Source: Pomphorhynchus laevis
Taxonomy: Eukaryota; Acanthocephala; Palaeacanthocephala; Echinorhynchida; Pomphorhynchidae
Reading direction: 5' to 3'
Assembly: GCA_012934845.2 (NCBI GenBank)
Contig: WNNJ02000564.1
Coordinates: forward strand, 1 to 64,000
DNA length: 64,000 nt
The translations under genes were made by a program, and so were the position numbers. The notes below the pieces were generated by a model that saw nothing but the letters and a program-made list of their open reading frames with translations, searched no databases and was not told where the DNA came from. Position 1 is the first letter of the stretch, and every line of letters starts with the position of its first letter. This document shows, in pieces, positions 48,101-56,513 of this stretch.

Positions 48101-49358
48101 TTATGGATGGATAATAAATAATATACTTTGTATTAGAATAAGATACTAGATAGTTATTTCAGAGGAAATACATCATTAGCATGTATTTGGCCCCGCTGCT
48201 ATGTTGGGTAGAGGAGTTAGGGGCCGAAACCTGATAGCATAGCAGTTCCTCCTTGATTACCTCTAATTCTTATTCTGATACAACGTCTGTTATTTATTAG
48301 TTAATTCATAGTAATTAACTAATTAATTAATTAAATTAATTTGAAGTAATTAATCAATTAATTAAAGCTGGTTTGTGATAAAAATTTATCTTTTTATCAG
48401 TTATATTTTTTATAATTATACAATTTAATCTTTTTATTTGCTTTTATGCTTTTGAATTTGTTTATTAAATAACAATATTTTTGTTTATTTGCTGAAATTC
48501 TCTTATAATTTGCTAAATTATTTTCTCTGATAATTAGCTTAAATTCTCTACGGAAGAATTTAGGATGGACTTTTTTGTGTGCATTATTTATATGCTGTTT
48601 ATTTTAAATTTCAGTTTTTTATTTTAACTTGACTTAAATTATAAAAAATCTTATTACAATTATATATTTCATTATTTAATTATTGATCAAATTTTTGTTG
48701 ATATGATATTATCAATCCAGCTAGTTTAAAATATCCCAATATTAAATTATTTTGATGATTTTGATGCCAATATCATAATATCCATATATTTTTTAAAATA
48801 TATCTCTTAAATTATTAAAATGATTTTGAAGAAAGTCAATATCGTTACAAATTGTCGCAATAATTAAAAAATAATTAAAAATAATTAATAACGATTTGGG
48901 ATAAAATGTCTTATTTGTTTATAAATTTTGAAAAATATTTTTTTTTAAATTAATATTCGTTAATGCAGTAATTTTGTGAATTTAAATTATATTTCAACGC
49001 GCTATTTGTTTTCTTACATTTGAAAATTTTAATGTTATTGTTTAGTGCGTATTATATTATATTATTTTATATTTTATTTATAAATAAATATTAATATCAT
49101 TATATCAACTAAAATTAAAATTTTCATTAATTTTCACTGATTTATATTATGACTGTAATTTGCAGGTATGCATTTTGATTAGCCCCTACATATTGTTATC
49201 ATCCCAATTTGAATATTTAAACTAAACGAACTAGCCAAAAATTAATATTTTTTATCTGTTTTTAGATCTTTGATGTAACCCCTATGTTTGGTGAAGCGAT
49301 TAGAAGAACACACAACGGAGAATCGGTTTCTCATCTGTTTAGAACATCTTATAAATAA
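30113..49358 (+). CDS. PRS1-like: Ribose-phosphate pyrophosphokinase (PRPP synthetase), Prs1-like, seven coding exons
   Basis: Makes PRPP from ribose 5-phosphate and ATP (cytosol), or regulates enzymes that do. Exons: 30113-30234, 33767-33950, 34002-34100, 41105-41229, 45417-45743, 45787-45946, 49266-49358. All junctions are GT-AG and in phase: 1110 nt, 369 aa. Residues 7-12 read [51 protein letters not shown] and the PRPP loop [11 protein letters not shown] follow in family order. The protein ends NGESVSHLF plus a short tail. Odd points: FPYARQD is FPYAHQD, and the catalytic loop HKER is HAGR followed by RRRKEL and a 55-residue insertion before LILVGNV. Yeast Prs1 has a similar RRR-plus-insertion layout, so this may be the regulatory type. 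Introns 2 and 5 are 51 and 43 nt; the other four are 3.3-7.0 kb and full of retroelements. The frame is intact. Confidence 0.9.
30235..32004. other. First half of intron 1: AT-rich, low complexity
   Basis: Simple AT sequence with repeated TATATTTAAGTTTT-like words (30550-30860). It includes one 16-bp palindrome (31062-31077 with 31084-31099, 6-nt spacer). No coding signal. Confidence 0.5.
32005..32561. repeat. Directly and inversely repeated 165-bp block in intron 1
   Basis: 32005-32172 is repeated directly at 32328-32490 (shared GACAATTCCGCGTGAATTAT-like start, GGACTGGCAGACGGCACACG end). A third partial copy at 32511-32561 is inverted. A perfect 13-bp palindrome (32478-32490 with 32497-32509) lies at the turn. 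This could be the remains of terminal inverted repeats of a DNA transposon. No transposase is seen. Confidence 0.6.
32690..33497 (-). mobile_element. Penelope-like element, reverse transcriptase N-terminal half
   Basis: A minus-strand frame 33497-32784 reads [20 protein letters not shown] (the DK...VV.CKKYY block of Penelope-like enzymes), then [20 protein letters not shown] and [16 protein letters not shown]. After a frame change, [19 protein letters not shown], the motif A block, ends near 32700. The protein is Lys/Asn/Ile-rich, matching the AT-rich host. The second half of the enzyme is not contiguous here. No GIY-YIG endonuclease was seen upstream. Confidence 0.8.
34485..34548. repeat. 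Imperfect palindrome in intron 3
   Basis: CGAGAGAAAATAAATTAAAG on the left pairs with CTTTAATTTATTTACTCTCG on the right with one mismatch and an intervening loop of about 20 nt. Confidence 0.7.
34804..35019 (+). CDS. Cys-rich (CXC-like) ORF, probable LINE ORF1 N-terminus
   Basis: A 71-residue frame with [20 protein letters not shown] followed by [14 protein letters not shown]: twelve cysteines within 34 residues, spaced like paired zinc clusters (C-x-C, C-x2-C-x-C, C-x2-C, C-x2-C). The layout resembles CXC/tesmin-type metal-binding domains; I recall similar patterns in some retroelement proteins but cannot verify this. It lies just before ORF1-like LINE wording, so it is probably the nucleic-acid-binding N-terminus of that ORF1. 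Alone it has no evident function. Confidence 0.4.
   Translation: MASHALLNMRCCPCNGPSAVCKACACVRSGQNCTNCIVSRCSNCGSGATIKLNDISVDRSVIKLPTVHYAP
35915..36900 (+). repeat. 12-bp minisatellite, about 80 units (TCCAGTATATCC)
   Basis: Nearly 1 kb of the unit TCCAGTATATCC with variants (TCCTGTATATTC, TCCAGTAAATCC, TCTAATATATCC). Because 12 is a multiple of 3, long frames stay open on both strands: Ser-Ser-Ile-Ser repeats on + (35904-36689) and Tyr-Trp-Arg-Ile repeats on - (36106-36417). The right end (36745-36815) contains a local inversion around CTCCAGATTAACTGGAG. It lies between the ORF1 and endonuclease parts of LINE A11. Confidence 0.9.
38787..38940 (+). repeat. Penelope-like 3' tail repeat, copy 1
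   Basis: A dispersed block: AGAGGAAATACGTCCTTA, a GGCCCC word, CTACTATG, GAGGC, ATATAGCAG, TTCCTCCTGATGACCTCTAA, and ATACAACGTCTG. It is the same tail that follows the Penelope-like C-terminus at 48121. A more decayed copy precedes it at 38510-38600. Confidence 0.65.
39253..39412 (+). repeat. Penelope-like 3' tail repeat, copy 2
   Basis: Well-preserved copy. GGCCCC (39289-39294) can pair with GGGGCC (39320-39325), and CTATG (39299-39303) with CATAG (39338-39342) in interleaved order. CCTGATGACCTCTAA follows. Confidence 0.7.
39580..39790 (-). repeat. Penelope-like 3' tail repeat, copy 3 (inverted)
   Basis: Minus-strand copy including the upstream TTATGGATGG-type end of the Penelope coding region. 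GCCCC/GGGTT and TGTTATA/TATAGCA keep interleaved pairing through wobble changes. A shorter inverted piece lies at 39835-39900. Confidence 0.6.
39835..40160. other. AT-only stretch in intron 3
   Basis: Almost pure A/T with ATATTATAATATT-like words. No coding signal and no defined repeat unit. Confidence 0.5.
40161..40870. other. Unassigned block with overlapping short frames in intron 3
   Basis: Less AT-rich than its surroundings. Short frames are open on both strands (40352-40558 +, 40261-40664 -), but none has recognisable motifs and all are interrupted nearby. Possibly a decayed retroelement or pseudogene. Confidence 0.3.
41735..42010 (+). mobile_element. Penelope-like C-terminus and 3' tail in intron 4
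   Basis: Sequence equivalent to the end of the Penelope reading frame ([19 protein letters not shown] at 48121-type copies, here at about 41750-41880), followed by the tail (AGAGGAAATACATCATTAGC, CTGCTATG, GTGCCGAAAC). It ends in AT-rich DNA. Confidence 0.65.
42720..43090. repeat. Inverted and direct Penelope tail pieces in intron 4
   Basis: 42725-42800 is a partial tail on the minus strand. 42905-43060 is a partial + copy with TTTGGCCCCGTTACTATTTT. It ends in the dispersed motif ATAGACTCGGTTAGTTGATC (43052-43071). Confidence 0.55.
43360..44160 (+). mobile_element. LINE ORF1 fragment (family A-related) in intron 4
   Basis: + strand wording [20 protein letters not shown], then [15 protein letters not shown] (44045-44160), matches the RDRCVIVTNITLS...DDVSAYRFILSSL block of family A ORF1. 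Upstream, about 650 bp are decayed ORF1 5' region. A 77-bp tandem duplication is included. It is cut off at 44160 by an oppositely oriented Penelope-like fragment. Confidence 0.55.
43837..43989 (+). repeat. 77-bp tandem duplication
   Basis: GCAGCAACTTACCTAAACAA and the following 57 bp (43837-43913) are repeated at 43914-43989 with one indel. A third start (GCAGCAACC) follows at 43990. Confidence 0.85.
44162..44830 (-). mobile_element. Penelope-like reverse transcriptase, C-terminal half
   Basis: On the minus strand, from about 44790: [20 protein letters not shown], then [14 protein letters not shown] (the catalytic YIDD block), then [34 protein letters not shown], and the frame 44422-44162 ([20 protein letters not shown], then ending KIISGKFLW). 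These are the fingers-to-thumb blocks complementary to the N-terminal half at 32690-33497. The frame ends soon after the thumb, so no C-terminal GIY-YIG endonuclease is present in this family. Confidence 0.8.
45008..45041 (+). repeat. Dispersed TACGTAGACTCAG...TTAGCTGAT motif
   Basis: One of at least six copies of a motif of about 26 bp (others: 39551-39576, 42479-42504 and 43052-43071 on +; 59605-59630 and 63963-63990 on -). It usually borders Penelope-tail or AT-rich repeat sequence, so it is probably the terminus of a repeat family. Confidence 0.6.
45220..45261. repeat. 19-bp perfect palindrome in intron 4
   Basis: 45220-45238 is the exact reverse complement of 45243-45261, with spacer GAAT, about 155 bp upstream of exon 5. 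Confidence 0.9.
45947..47400. other. First part of intron 6, AT-rich
   Basis: No recognised gene. A small Penelope C-terminal piece ([17 protein letters not shown] at 47130-47190) is embedded near the right end. Confidence 0.45.
47412..48310 (+). mobile_element. Two overlapping Penelope-like 3' ends with intact tail
   Basis: 47412-47777 and 47780-48121 both encode [18 protein letters not shown], then [18 protein letters not shown] and [16 protein letters not shown]. The first copy is interrupted where the second begins ([20 protein letters not shown]), so one 3' end is nested next to another. The second runs to ...KFLWMDNK and a TAA at about 48121, followed by the 3' tail. The tail has GGCCCC (48189-48194), CTGCTATG (48196-48203), GGGGCC (48220-48225) and CATAGCAG (48238-48245). 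This ties the dispersed tail repeats to the Penelope-like element. Confidence 0.75.
48311..49265. other. End of intron 6, AT-rich
   Basis: A/T-dominated, with weak Penelope-like echoes near 48700-48860. No gene. Confidence 0.45.
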
Positions 49359-50234
49359 CTAAATGAAAGATTTATTTTACTTTCAAGTAATTGCTGCTTA
49401 ATATTTATTTTCTGCTGTTTTTAATTGTTTAATTTTTGTAAGCCTATCGATTTAAATATGCTGCTTAGATAACATCAGCTACTGCTCATCAGACCGTGAC
49501 GCTTTCTATGCTCACTTTTATGTACGCATTCTTAAGTCATCATTTTAAAACGATGTGAATTAATTTAAACGATAAAGGCACTGCAAACAGTTTTATTTCA
49601 GAAATTAACAATATTTCTGAAATATTTATAATATTTATTAAAAATATTATATTATTTATTAATATTTATAATTATATATAATATTATTATAATATAAATA
49701 TTATAATATTATATTATTTATTAATATTATAATAATATATAATACAATGAACAGCTATCTGTATATTGTGAATTCTTGGAATAATTTCACTCTTGGCTTG
49801 GTTCCTACAAAACTTTAAGGAAGAAGAATTAATTAGTAATAAAATTTATTTATTAATAAATTATTTGTTAATAAATACGACTCAATCTTAAGTCAGCAAT
49901 ATCTTAAACAATCTTAAATATCTAACAATCTTAAATTGTATCTTAAGTCAGCATTATCCGACATTTACTTGATAGGAAAGTAGCATTCGGTGCTACTTTC
50001 AATGAAATAATTGTTATCACCAGCATTAGGATTTGGAAAAAAATGTATTTTTGTATTCTCATTTGTGTAAAAGCAAATGAGAATCATATTTACCCCTCCA
50101 GAGAATACAAATGTTTAAAATCTTTCTAGATAAAAATCATTTAATCAGATCCGTTAACCGGAGTTTACGTATTTTAAATTTTATTTTTTTTAAAGATTTT
50201 TAACAATCTTGATTGTAAACTCAATTTTTATTAA
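49359..50234. other. 3' flank of PRPS
   Basis: AT-rich, with two small perfect palindromes: GAAAGTAGCA with TGCTACTTTC near 49975-50002, and ATTCTCATTTG with CAAATGAGAAT near 50056-50085. No gene seen. Confidence 0.45.
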
Positions 50235-50254
50235 ATGTCTAATAAATTACAAGC

Positions 50255-50430
50255 ATTGTATCTAATAAAGAGTAGAGGTCATCTGGATGAACGACAATGT
50301 ATCAAGTTTACGACCCTATTCTTTAACATAGCAACCAGGATATATACATGCAATGACGTATTTCCTTTCACGAAATGTGATTATTCAGTGTATCTTATTC
50401 TAATACAACGCATATTATATTTTCGATGAT
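50255..50430 (-). repeat. Penelope-like 3' tail, decayed inverted copy
   Basis: On the minus strand, an AGAATAAGATACAC-type start, GAAATACGTCATTGCATGTA, GTTGCTATG and GACCTCTACTC occur in tail order. Strongly mutated. Confidence 0.5.
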
Positions 50431-50683
50431 GTACTGTATTCCACCAGTACTTCGAAAACGGTTTATAGCATTTAATGTTCTTTATTTCATTAGTTAGGAT
50501 TTACTTAGATAGGAGAATGTCTATGTACGCTTGAATCCTACGCGCCTTCTCAAGATTTCCACATAAATCTAATAAATTCTATTTCATTTTTAATTGTTTT
50601 ATTTTGATGTTTGAATAATTGTGGTTTATCGATCTTTGCTTATATAAAAATGTGTCGGATGCAATAAATACGCACTTATGCCT

Positions 50684-52640
50684 TCAGAAGGCACTTATGC
50701 CTTCTGTTCTAAGGAACAGAATAAATCCCTCATTTATGATGGTATAAAAATTATTACTGATTTCAGATAAAATTTCAGAATTAGGATAAAAAGCAAATGT
50801 GTCAAAATTCGCATAAAAACTATTGTTTATTACAGAGGAGACTTGTGTGAATTTAAAGCTTGGGTCATCACTATCCAGATTGGAACTTAAAAGATTCTTA
50901 AACTCACAATCATACACCCGATCTAACGAGGTAGACAAGTACAATGAGACTGCATGATTAAAACTATTAATGCCGATAGAATTAGGGGCGAATACAGTTT
51001 TAAAAAAGTATTGGTTGATTTCGATTCAAATACAACCATGCGGTGTCCAATTATAGCGTTCTCTGGTTGAATGTTGTACCGCCATTCAACTTCAATAGTA
51101 CTGGTTTTGTTTAAAATTGCAAAGTCGATAGTTGAAAACCACTTCTTTGCACGATTAAAAAAAGTATATTCCTTTGGAAGTTCGACGGTAAACTTATCGT
51201 TAATGCATCTTATAATATTAATTCCACAGTTATCGTTGTAATCGCCTATAATAAAGTCCAAATTATTAACCACTGAAAATTGCTTCTAATCTCATCTGCA
51301 AATGTTCTGGGCCACAAACCTTTTCTTGACTTTGCCTTACTCTTAATATAAACATTTGCAAATTTAAATGCGGAGCCGTTTAACAGTATTTTTATTATTT
51401 GAAAAGAAAATAAATCGTTGTAGCCTGACATTAGTAAAGAGGGGTCTAGATATTTCTTAATATAGGTAGCCAGGTTAAATGGACTATCGTTCTTAATATT
51501 TAGGTGGAATAATATATACTCAAAGAATACATCAGAAAGAACACTTTGTGTTCGTGCCTCTTGTAAAGCGATTACGTCGAAGTATCCCTCTCTTAACAGT
51601 TAAGTTGCATTTGATGTTGACCCACAATTCCATAAAACGATAACTAGATTATTATTGTTCATTGTGTAGAGGATACTGCGCTTTTAAATTCTAGTCCGAA
51701 TTCTTTTAGAATAGATATCACTTGGGTACTAAAGATCGATTGATTGTTTGACAGATTTTCTACTACTTGAACAACTTTATCCATACCATATCCTAAATTT
51801 ATAATCTTTTCATTTATATTATCTAGCTCATCGTTTATTGAACGGAGCTCTTTTTGACAATAATTTCTATTTTCATCAATTTCTTTAGATAGTTCATCTA
51901 AGCGACTATTTATTAAATTCATACTTGTACTATCATCACTATGCTTAGTAGGTGTTGTGCACGGTTGCTGGTTGTTATTACTGTCTGGAATAATAATTAT
52001 AGGTCTTTTTGACGCAATTGATGCAAACGATATGTTATTATGAACTTCTCTGTTATGCTGTAAATTGTAGGGCAAAATGTAATTTTGAAAATGCTGACAC
52101 GATTTTTGTTATATGCTTTATGACCTTCACCACAGTTCGCGCATTTATGGGTGTGTCTGTTGGTACATATGTTGGAATTGTGTGATCCGCCACAGTGAAC
52201 ACATTTCACTTCTTTTTTGCACATACGATAATAATGACCCCATTCTTGGTTTCTAAAGCATTGAGGAAACCGAAAAGTGTTATATGCATTATCCCCCATT
52301 TCAACAATCTTGATTTCGTGACCTAACAAATGAGCATGATTGTTTTAAAATATCTTTTCATTATCTACTTTAGCGAAAACACTTATAAAGTGTATATTTG
52401 CGGTAGTTATCTTTTTTAGAAATTTTAAACCTATTTCAGAGCAAAACAATACGATCTCATTATCCTCAGCGAAAATTGAAATAAACTTTAATACAACGTT
52501 ACTCTTAGGGGAAATGTCAATAACAGAAAAATCGGCGGAGTCAGCAAAAAGCGATATAAATTGATTTTTTACGTCTGCATCGAAAAAAGACAATGGCATA
52601 TGATCCATTAAATCTAATTCGTTTAAACAGTTTTATGGAG
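50684..52640 (-). mobile_element. Jockey-like LINE, ORF1 and endonuclease
   Basis: Minus strand. ORF1 starts at about 52608 (MDHMPLSFFDADVKNQFISL) and includes zinc knuckles (52329-52130): CFRNQEWGHYYRMC, KCVHCGGSHNSNIC, KCANCGEGHKAYN. Then comes a coiled-coil-like C-terminal part (52075-51659). ORF2 follows at once, starting NNNNLVIVLWNCGS (about 51660), with FDVIALQEARTQS, AFKFANVYIKSKAK, LDFIIGDYNDNCG (about 51270) and IDFAILNK blocks of an APE-type endonuclease. It ends near 50684 before the polymerase. Three CCHC knuckles in ORF1 are typical of the jockey/I group and differ from families A and B. Confidence 0.75.
52345..52608 (-). pseudogene. N-terminal part of the jockey-like ORF1
   Basis: An 87-residue frame before the zinc-knuckle segment, with hydrophobic beta/alpha alternation like the RNA-binding fold that precedes the knuckles in jockey ORF1 proteins. 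It changes frame before the knuckles. Confidence 0.45.
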
Positions 52641-52789
52641 CAATTATGTTGAATAAAGCGTCTTTCAATGTTTATGTTGAAATATTCCCTAGACATCATG
52701 CATTGCCAGTTGACTTTAACAATATGTTTATCATCATAGTCGGAGCAATAAGATATATTATTTAAAGATTACTATAGCAATAAGATATA

Positions 52790-53470
52790 TTATTTAAAGA
52801 TTACTATAACATAATATATCTTAACATATATTATTAAAGCTGCTGAAATATCTAGAAAAAAGAGTTGCCAATGACAATTATATTTAATAATACACATTTG
52901 TAAATCTCGTACTCCACCAATTGTGCTTTGTCTTTTCTTAAACCGAAGATGTTACTGTTAATCAGATTGTTGCGTTCGTAAAATTCAGAGACTTTTATTG
53001 CCAGAACTCTTTTAGCCTTCGTTTATAGAGGGTTGGATATTTTTATTGGACAAATATCCTTTATAATATTGACAAATTTATTTATTGGTAAATTGACATT
53101 TTGCACCATCCAATGCTTAGATACTTTGACATATAGCAATTTATTAGATGCTTGGCAATTTTGATTTTATTCTTTATTCTAAGGAGTTTTATTGCAGCCG
53201 GAGGACATGGCATTCCATTGCTTGAGACTTTTGAATTACGAGTAAATGCGTCTAATATGTCATTGTAAGAGATATCTATGCCTACCGATGTGCTAATACA
53301 ATCTAAAATCAGACATTTGTTTAACATCTTTTTGTCATTTAAAGTGTCAGCGTTATTTGTTAATTTAGTTCTAATAGCTTCCTGGACTACGTCAAAAGAT
53401 GTTGATGAGAATCGAGGGATGATGTCGTTTTCCAAGTTTTGAATTTTCGATGGTGTACTGTATTCCACTA
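52790..53470 (-). mobile_element. Jockey-like LINE, pre-polymerase and reverse transcriptase start
   Basis: A minus-strand frame 53468-53082 includes GMPCPPAAIKLLRIKNKIK, the linker before the polymerase. Further on, EFYERNNLINSNIFGLRKDK and FFLDISAAL (about 53000-52800) match the QFGFR and DISAAFD blocks. A separate fragment from the one to its left, as the order of parts shows. Confidence 0.5.
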
Positions 53471-54300
53471 GTTTTAAGAAAACGGTTTATAACATTATAA
53501 ATTTAAATATTCTTAAGTAATTACGTGTTAACAATGACTAAATACTTTATTTATTTTTAACAATTACTTCGAAAGGCATTCATTATTTATTGTATTTGTC
53601 TATCAAAAATTGAAAATAATCAACACTAAATATGTTCAAGTGCAAAGTTAAACTAGAAAGTATTTGACCCATTGTATGGTGAAACATGTACGAAGGTATT
53701 TAACAAATCAATTCTTTATTGCCCAATCATTTTGTTCAACCTTAACAAACGGTTTTATTTTTTATTAACAAATGTATAAAAATATAATAACAAGTTAGCA
53801 GAAAAGTGTTGAAAAACCAAGTGACAATTTAACGAACAACAGACACTTGTACAGCGCTAACCAAATTGTTGCGTCTATTAATCAGATCGGAGCTAGCATT
53901 GGCGACTCCATTTTAATTCAAAACTATTAACTGTGTTAATAGTTAAATTAAAGCTTTTCTTACTGAGTAATAAAATACCTATAATAAATAATTTGAAAAG
54001 TTCATTAAAATATTTAAGTTATTCATTTCCTTAAATTTGGCAAATTTTAATTTATAGGAACGAAGGAAAATCAAGAAAAATAATTAATTTATGATTGAGC
54101 TATAAATTTTCAAAATTTAATAACCTAAACATACATTTTATCATTCAATTAAAAGTAATGAAATACTTTCCACCTGTTTAAAATAATATATTATAAAATA
54201 ATAATTTTGAAATACTTAGAAATACTTTTTCACGTGAAATTAAATATTTATAATAAATAATTATTAATTATTAATTAATAATAAATAATTATTAAATAAT
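53471..54300. repeat. AT-rich left flank of tandem array 1
   Basis: Shares blocks with 57350-57650 (AACTTCGAAA, TATCATTCAATTAAAAG, GAAATACTTAGAAATACT) and in part with 59950-60110. No gene. Confidence 0.55.
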
Positions 54301-55175
54301 TAAAGGACCGAAACACGAAAGGTATACGTAGGCTCACTGCTGATGAGGTCCACCTACGCTGATTGTAGTGTACAGTACTGCATCTAGGATTAAAGAATTC
54401 ACACGAGGATAATTTATGAAGCCGACCAAATGATGATACTCGCTCGTGTATGCAATTGTTCAATCAATTTACCTGACATATTCAGGCTTCCTGTCAAAGA
54501 AAATTCAAAAGACAGATTGTCGGTTGTTTCCGTCAACTGTAGTGCTATTTCCTCTTTTTGTTTCAAAAGACGGATACAACGTACAGTTTGCACAAGTGGA
54601 AATGTTTTCCTTACAAACTATACCGTTTGTTTTTACAGAAAGGCAGCAGAGGAAAATTTCAGCAGATTATTAAAGGACCGAAACACGAAAGGTATACGTA
54701 GGCTCACTGCTGATGAGGTCCACCTACGCTGATTGTAGTGTACAGTACTGCATCTAGGATTAAAGAATTCACACGAGGATAATTTATGAAGCCGACCAAA
54801 TGATGATACTCGCTCGTGTATGCAATTGTTCATTCTATTTACCTGGCAGATTCCGGTTTCCTGTCAAAGAAAATTCAAAAGACAGATTGTCGGTTGTTTC
54901 CGTCAACTGTAGTGCTATTTCCGTCTTTTGGTTTCAAAAGACGGAAACAAAGTACAGTTTGCACAAGTGGAAATGTTTTCCTTACAAACTGTACCGTTTG
55001 TTTTTACAGAAAGGCAGCAGAGGAAAATTTCAGCAGATTATTAAAGGACCGAAACACGAAAGGTATACGTAGGCTCACTGCTGATGAGGTCCACCTACGC
55101 TGATTGTAGTGTACAGTACTGCATCTAGGATTAAATAATTCACACGAGGATAATTTATGAAGCCGACTAAATGAT
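54301..55175 (+). repeat. 370-bp tandem repeat, array 1 (about 2.4 units)
   Basis: Units start with TAAAGGACCGAAACACGAAA at 54301, 54671 and 55042. Each unit contains a GAAAC box, a CTGATGAGGTCC box, a TCCGTCTTTT hairpin and an ACAAAC/GTTTGT hairpin, and keeps a frame of 90-100 codons (for example 54430-54732, ending in RKAAEENFSRLLKDRN...ADEVHLR) as well as a 66-codon antisense frame. The flank ATTAATTATTTATTTTTAAT follows, as it does after array 2. Confidence 0.9.
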
Positions 55176-56156
55176 ATTAATTATTTATTTTTAATTAATA
55201 ATAAATAATTATTTTAATGTACAAAGCTGTCACAATTTTTTCCTGATGATAGAAATATGGAATATTCTTTTTCGTGTTTGATTTTCACCTGTATATTATA
55301 AAATAATACTTTTGAAATACTTAAAAATACTTTTTCACTTATAATAAATGGTGGAAATATTTTAATTTTAAATCTAAAAAAATATTATCAAATATCCGTC
55401 AGTAATTAAGTAATTCAAAATTATTATGTACCTACTAGCAGACGTTGATCCTTTTCAGATTGCATTTGCGTATGTACTTAATCAAACTTTAAATTTTGGA
55501 CTTAAAATTTGATTATTTCCTCAGTTTCTCATTTAATTTTCATTAAAATATAAAACGGTTTGCGTTATATGCGGGACGCTCTGCCGTATAATTACTAAAC
55601 TTTAAAAAATACAAAAATCCACTCGATATTTTTATTAATCATTTTTAAAGTTATTGGTGTATTGTTTTTATTTGAAATATGTATTGTGAACGTCTTTCAT
55701 GTGTGGAGCTATACACGAGCATTTTATTATTTCCTAAAGGACGTGAATTTGTGCATTAATCTTATTTGAATAATATGCCATTTTAATACTTTTTAGATGT
55801 TTGGCATTTACTGTAATATATAATTTATATGATTTATAATTTTTATACTTTAAGATTCTACATACACCCTCTCGGTGAAAGGCTAGAAATTATTTTTGTT
55901 TAAAAGAGAAAATGTTATCAAAATTTGTACAGTCAATTGTCCATATTATTTATAAATAATTATTGGAGCGGGATCAGAGTGTTAAAAATTTTAATGCCGC
56001 ACGTCAACTTTGCTCATCGTGGAATTAAATTATTTTATTTGCAGGCTTTTAAAAATGTAATGGTCATTTTACATTTCGATCTCTTTATTTCAACTTTTTT
56101 CAAGCTTTGGTCCAGCTTTTATAATTCTTAATTGACGTTTTTATATTAAAACCGAA
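55176..56156. other. AT-rich spacer and DPH3 5' flank
   Basis: 55176-55340 is the right flank shared with array 2. The rest has no gene. 55953-55980 (AATTATTGGAGCGGGATCAG) recurs at 62426 in the large inverted repeat there. Confidence 0.5.
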
Positions 56157-56513
56157 ATGAACAACGACGATGATTTTCATGAAGAAATCAACATATTCGA
56201 TATGCATTATGATGAAGAATCGGATATCTTTATATATCCGTGTCCATGTGGGGATGTTTTTGAAATTTCAACCGTAAGATATTGCCTTGATATGCATAAA
56301 ACTTTAAAGATGCATTTATAGGCAGAACTAAAGTCTGGTCAAAACTACGCAATTTGCCCGAGCTGTTCACTTAAGATCAAACTTTTATTTGATAAGGTTG
56401 TTCTTTAAGATAATTTGCAAATTTTCTACAAGATTTCTTTTGTGTTCCAGGATTCACTCGAAAGCATGATTACTCAATTATCGACTATGGCAAACACGAC
56501 AGAAATTATTTAA
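56157..56513 (+). CDS. DPH3: DPH3 / KTI11 CSL-type zinc protein, three exons
   Basis: Exons 56157-56273, 56322-56396 and 56451-56513, with introns of 48 and 54 nt (GT-AG), give an 84-residue protein. The CSL zinc finger is complete: YPCPCGD (Cys pair in exon 1) and ICPSCSLKIKL (Cys pair in exon 2), preceded by an acidic stretch with the EEINIFDMHYDEES wording matching the family's EVEIEDF.YDED start. DPH3 is the small iron- and zinc-binding electron carrier for diphthamide synthesis on elongation factor 2 and, as Kti11, a partner of Elongator. It acts in the cytosol. Length is normal (82-85 residues). AATAAA signals follow at 56522 and 56547. Both introns interrupt between codons. The gene sits between two copies of the tandem array with flanks. 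Confidence 0.92.

Noticed and set aside
48181-48260. HDV-like ribozyme in the Penelope tail
   Set aside because: The A-B-A'-B' order resembles HDV P1/P2, but there is no room for P4 and no P3 hairpin; kept only as pseudoknot potential.
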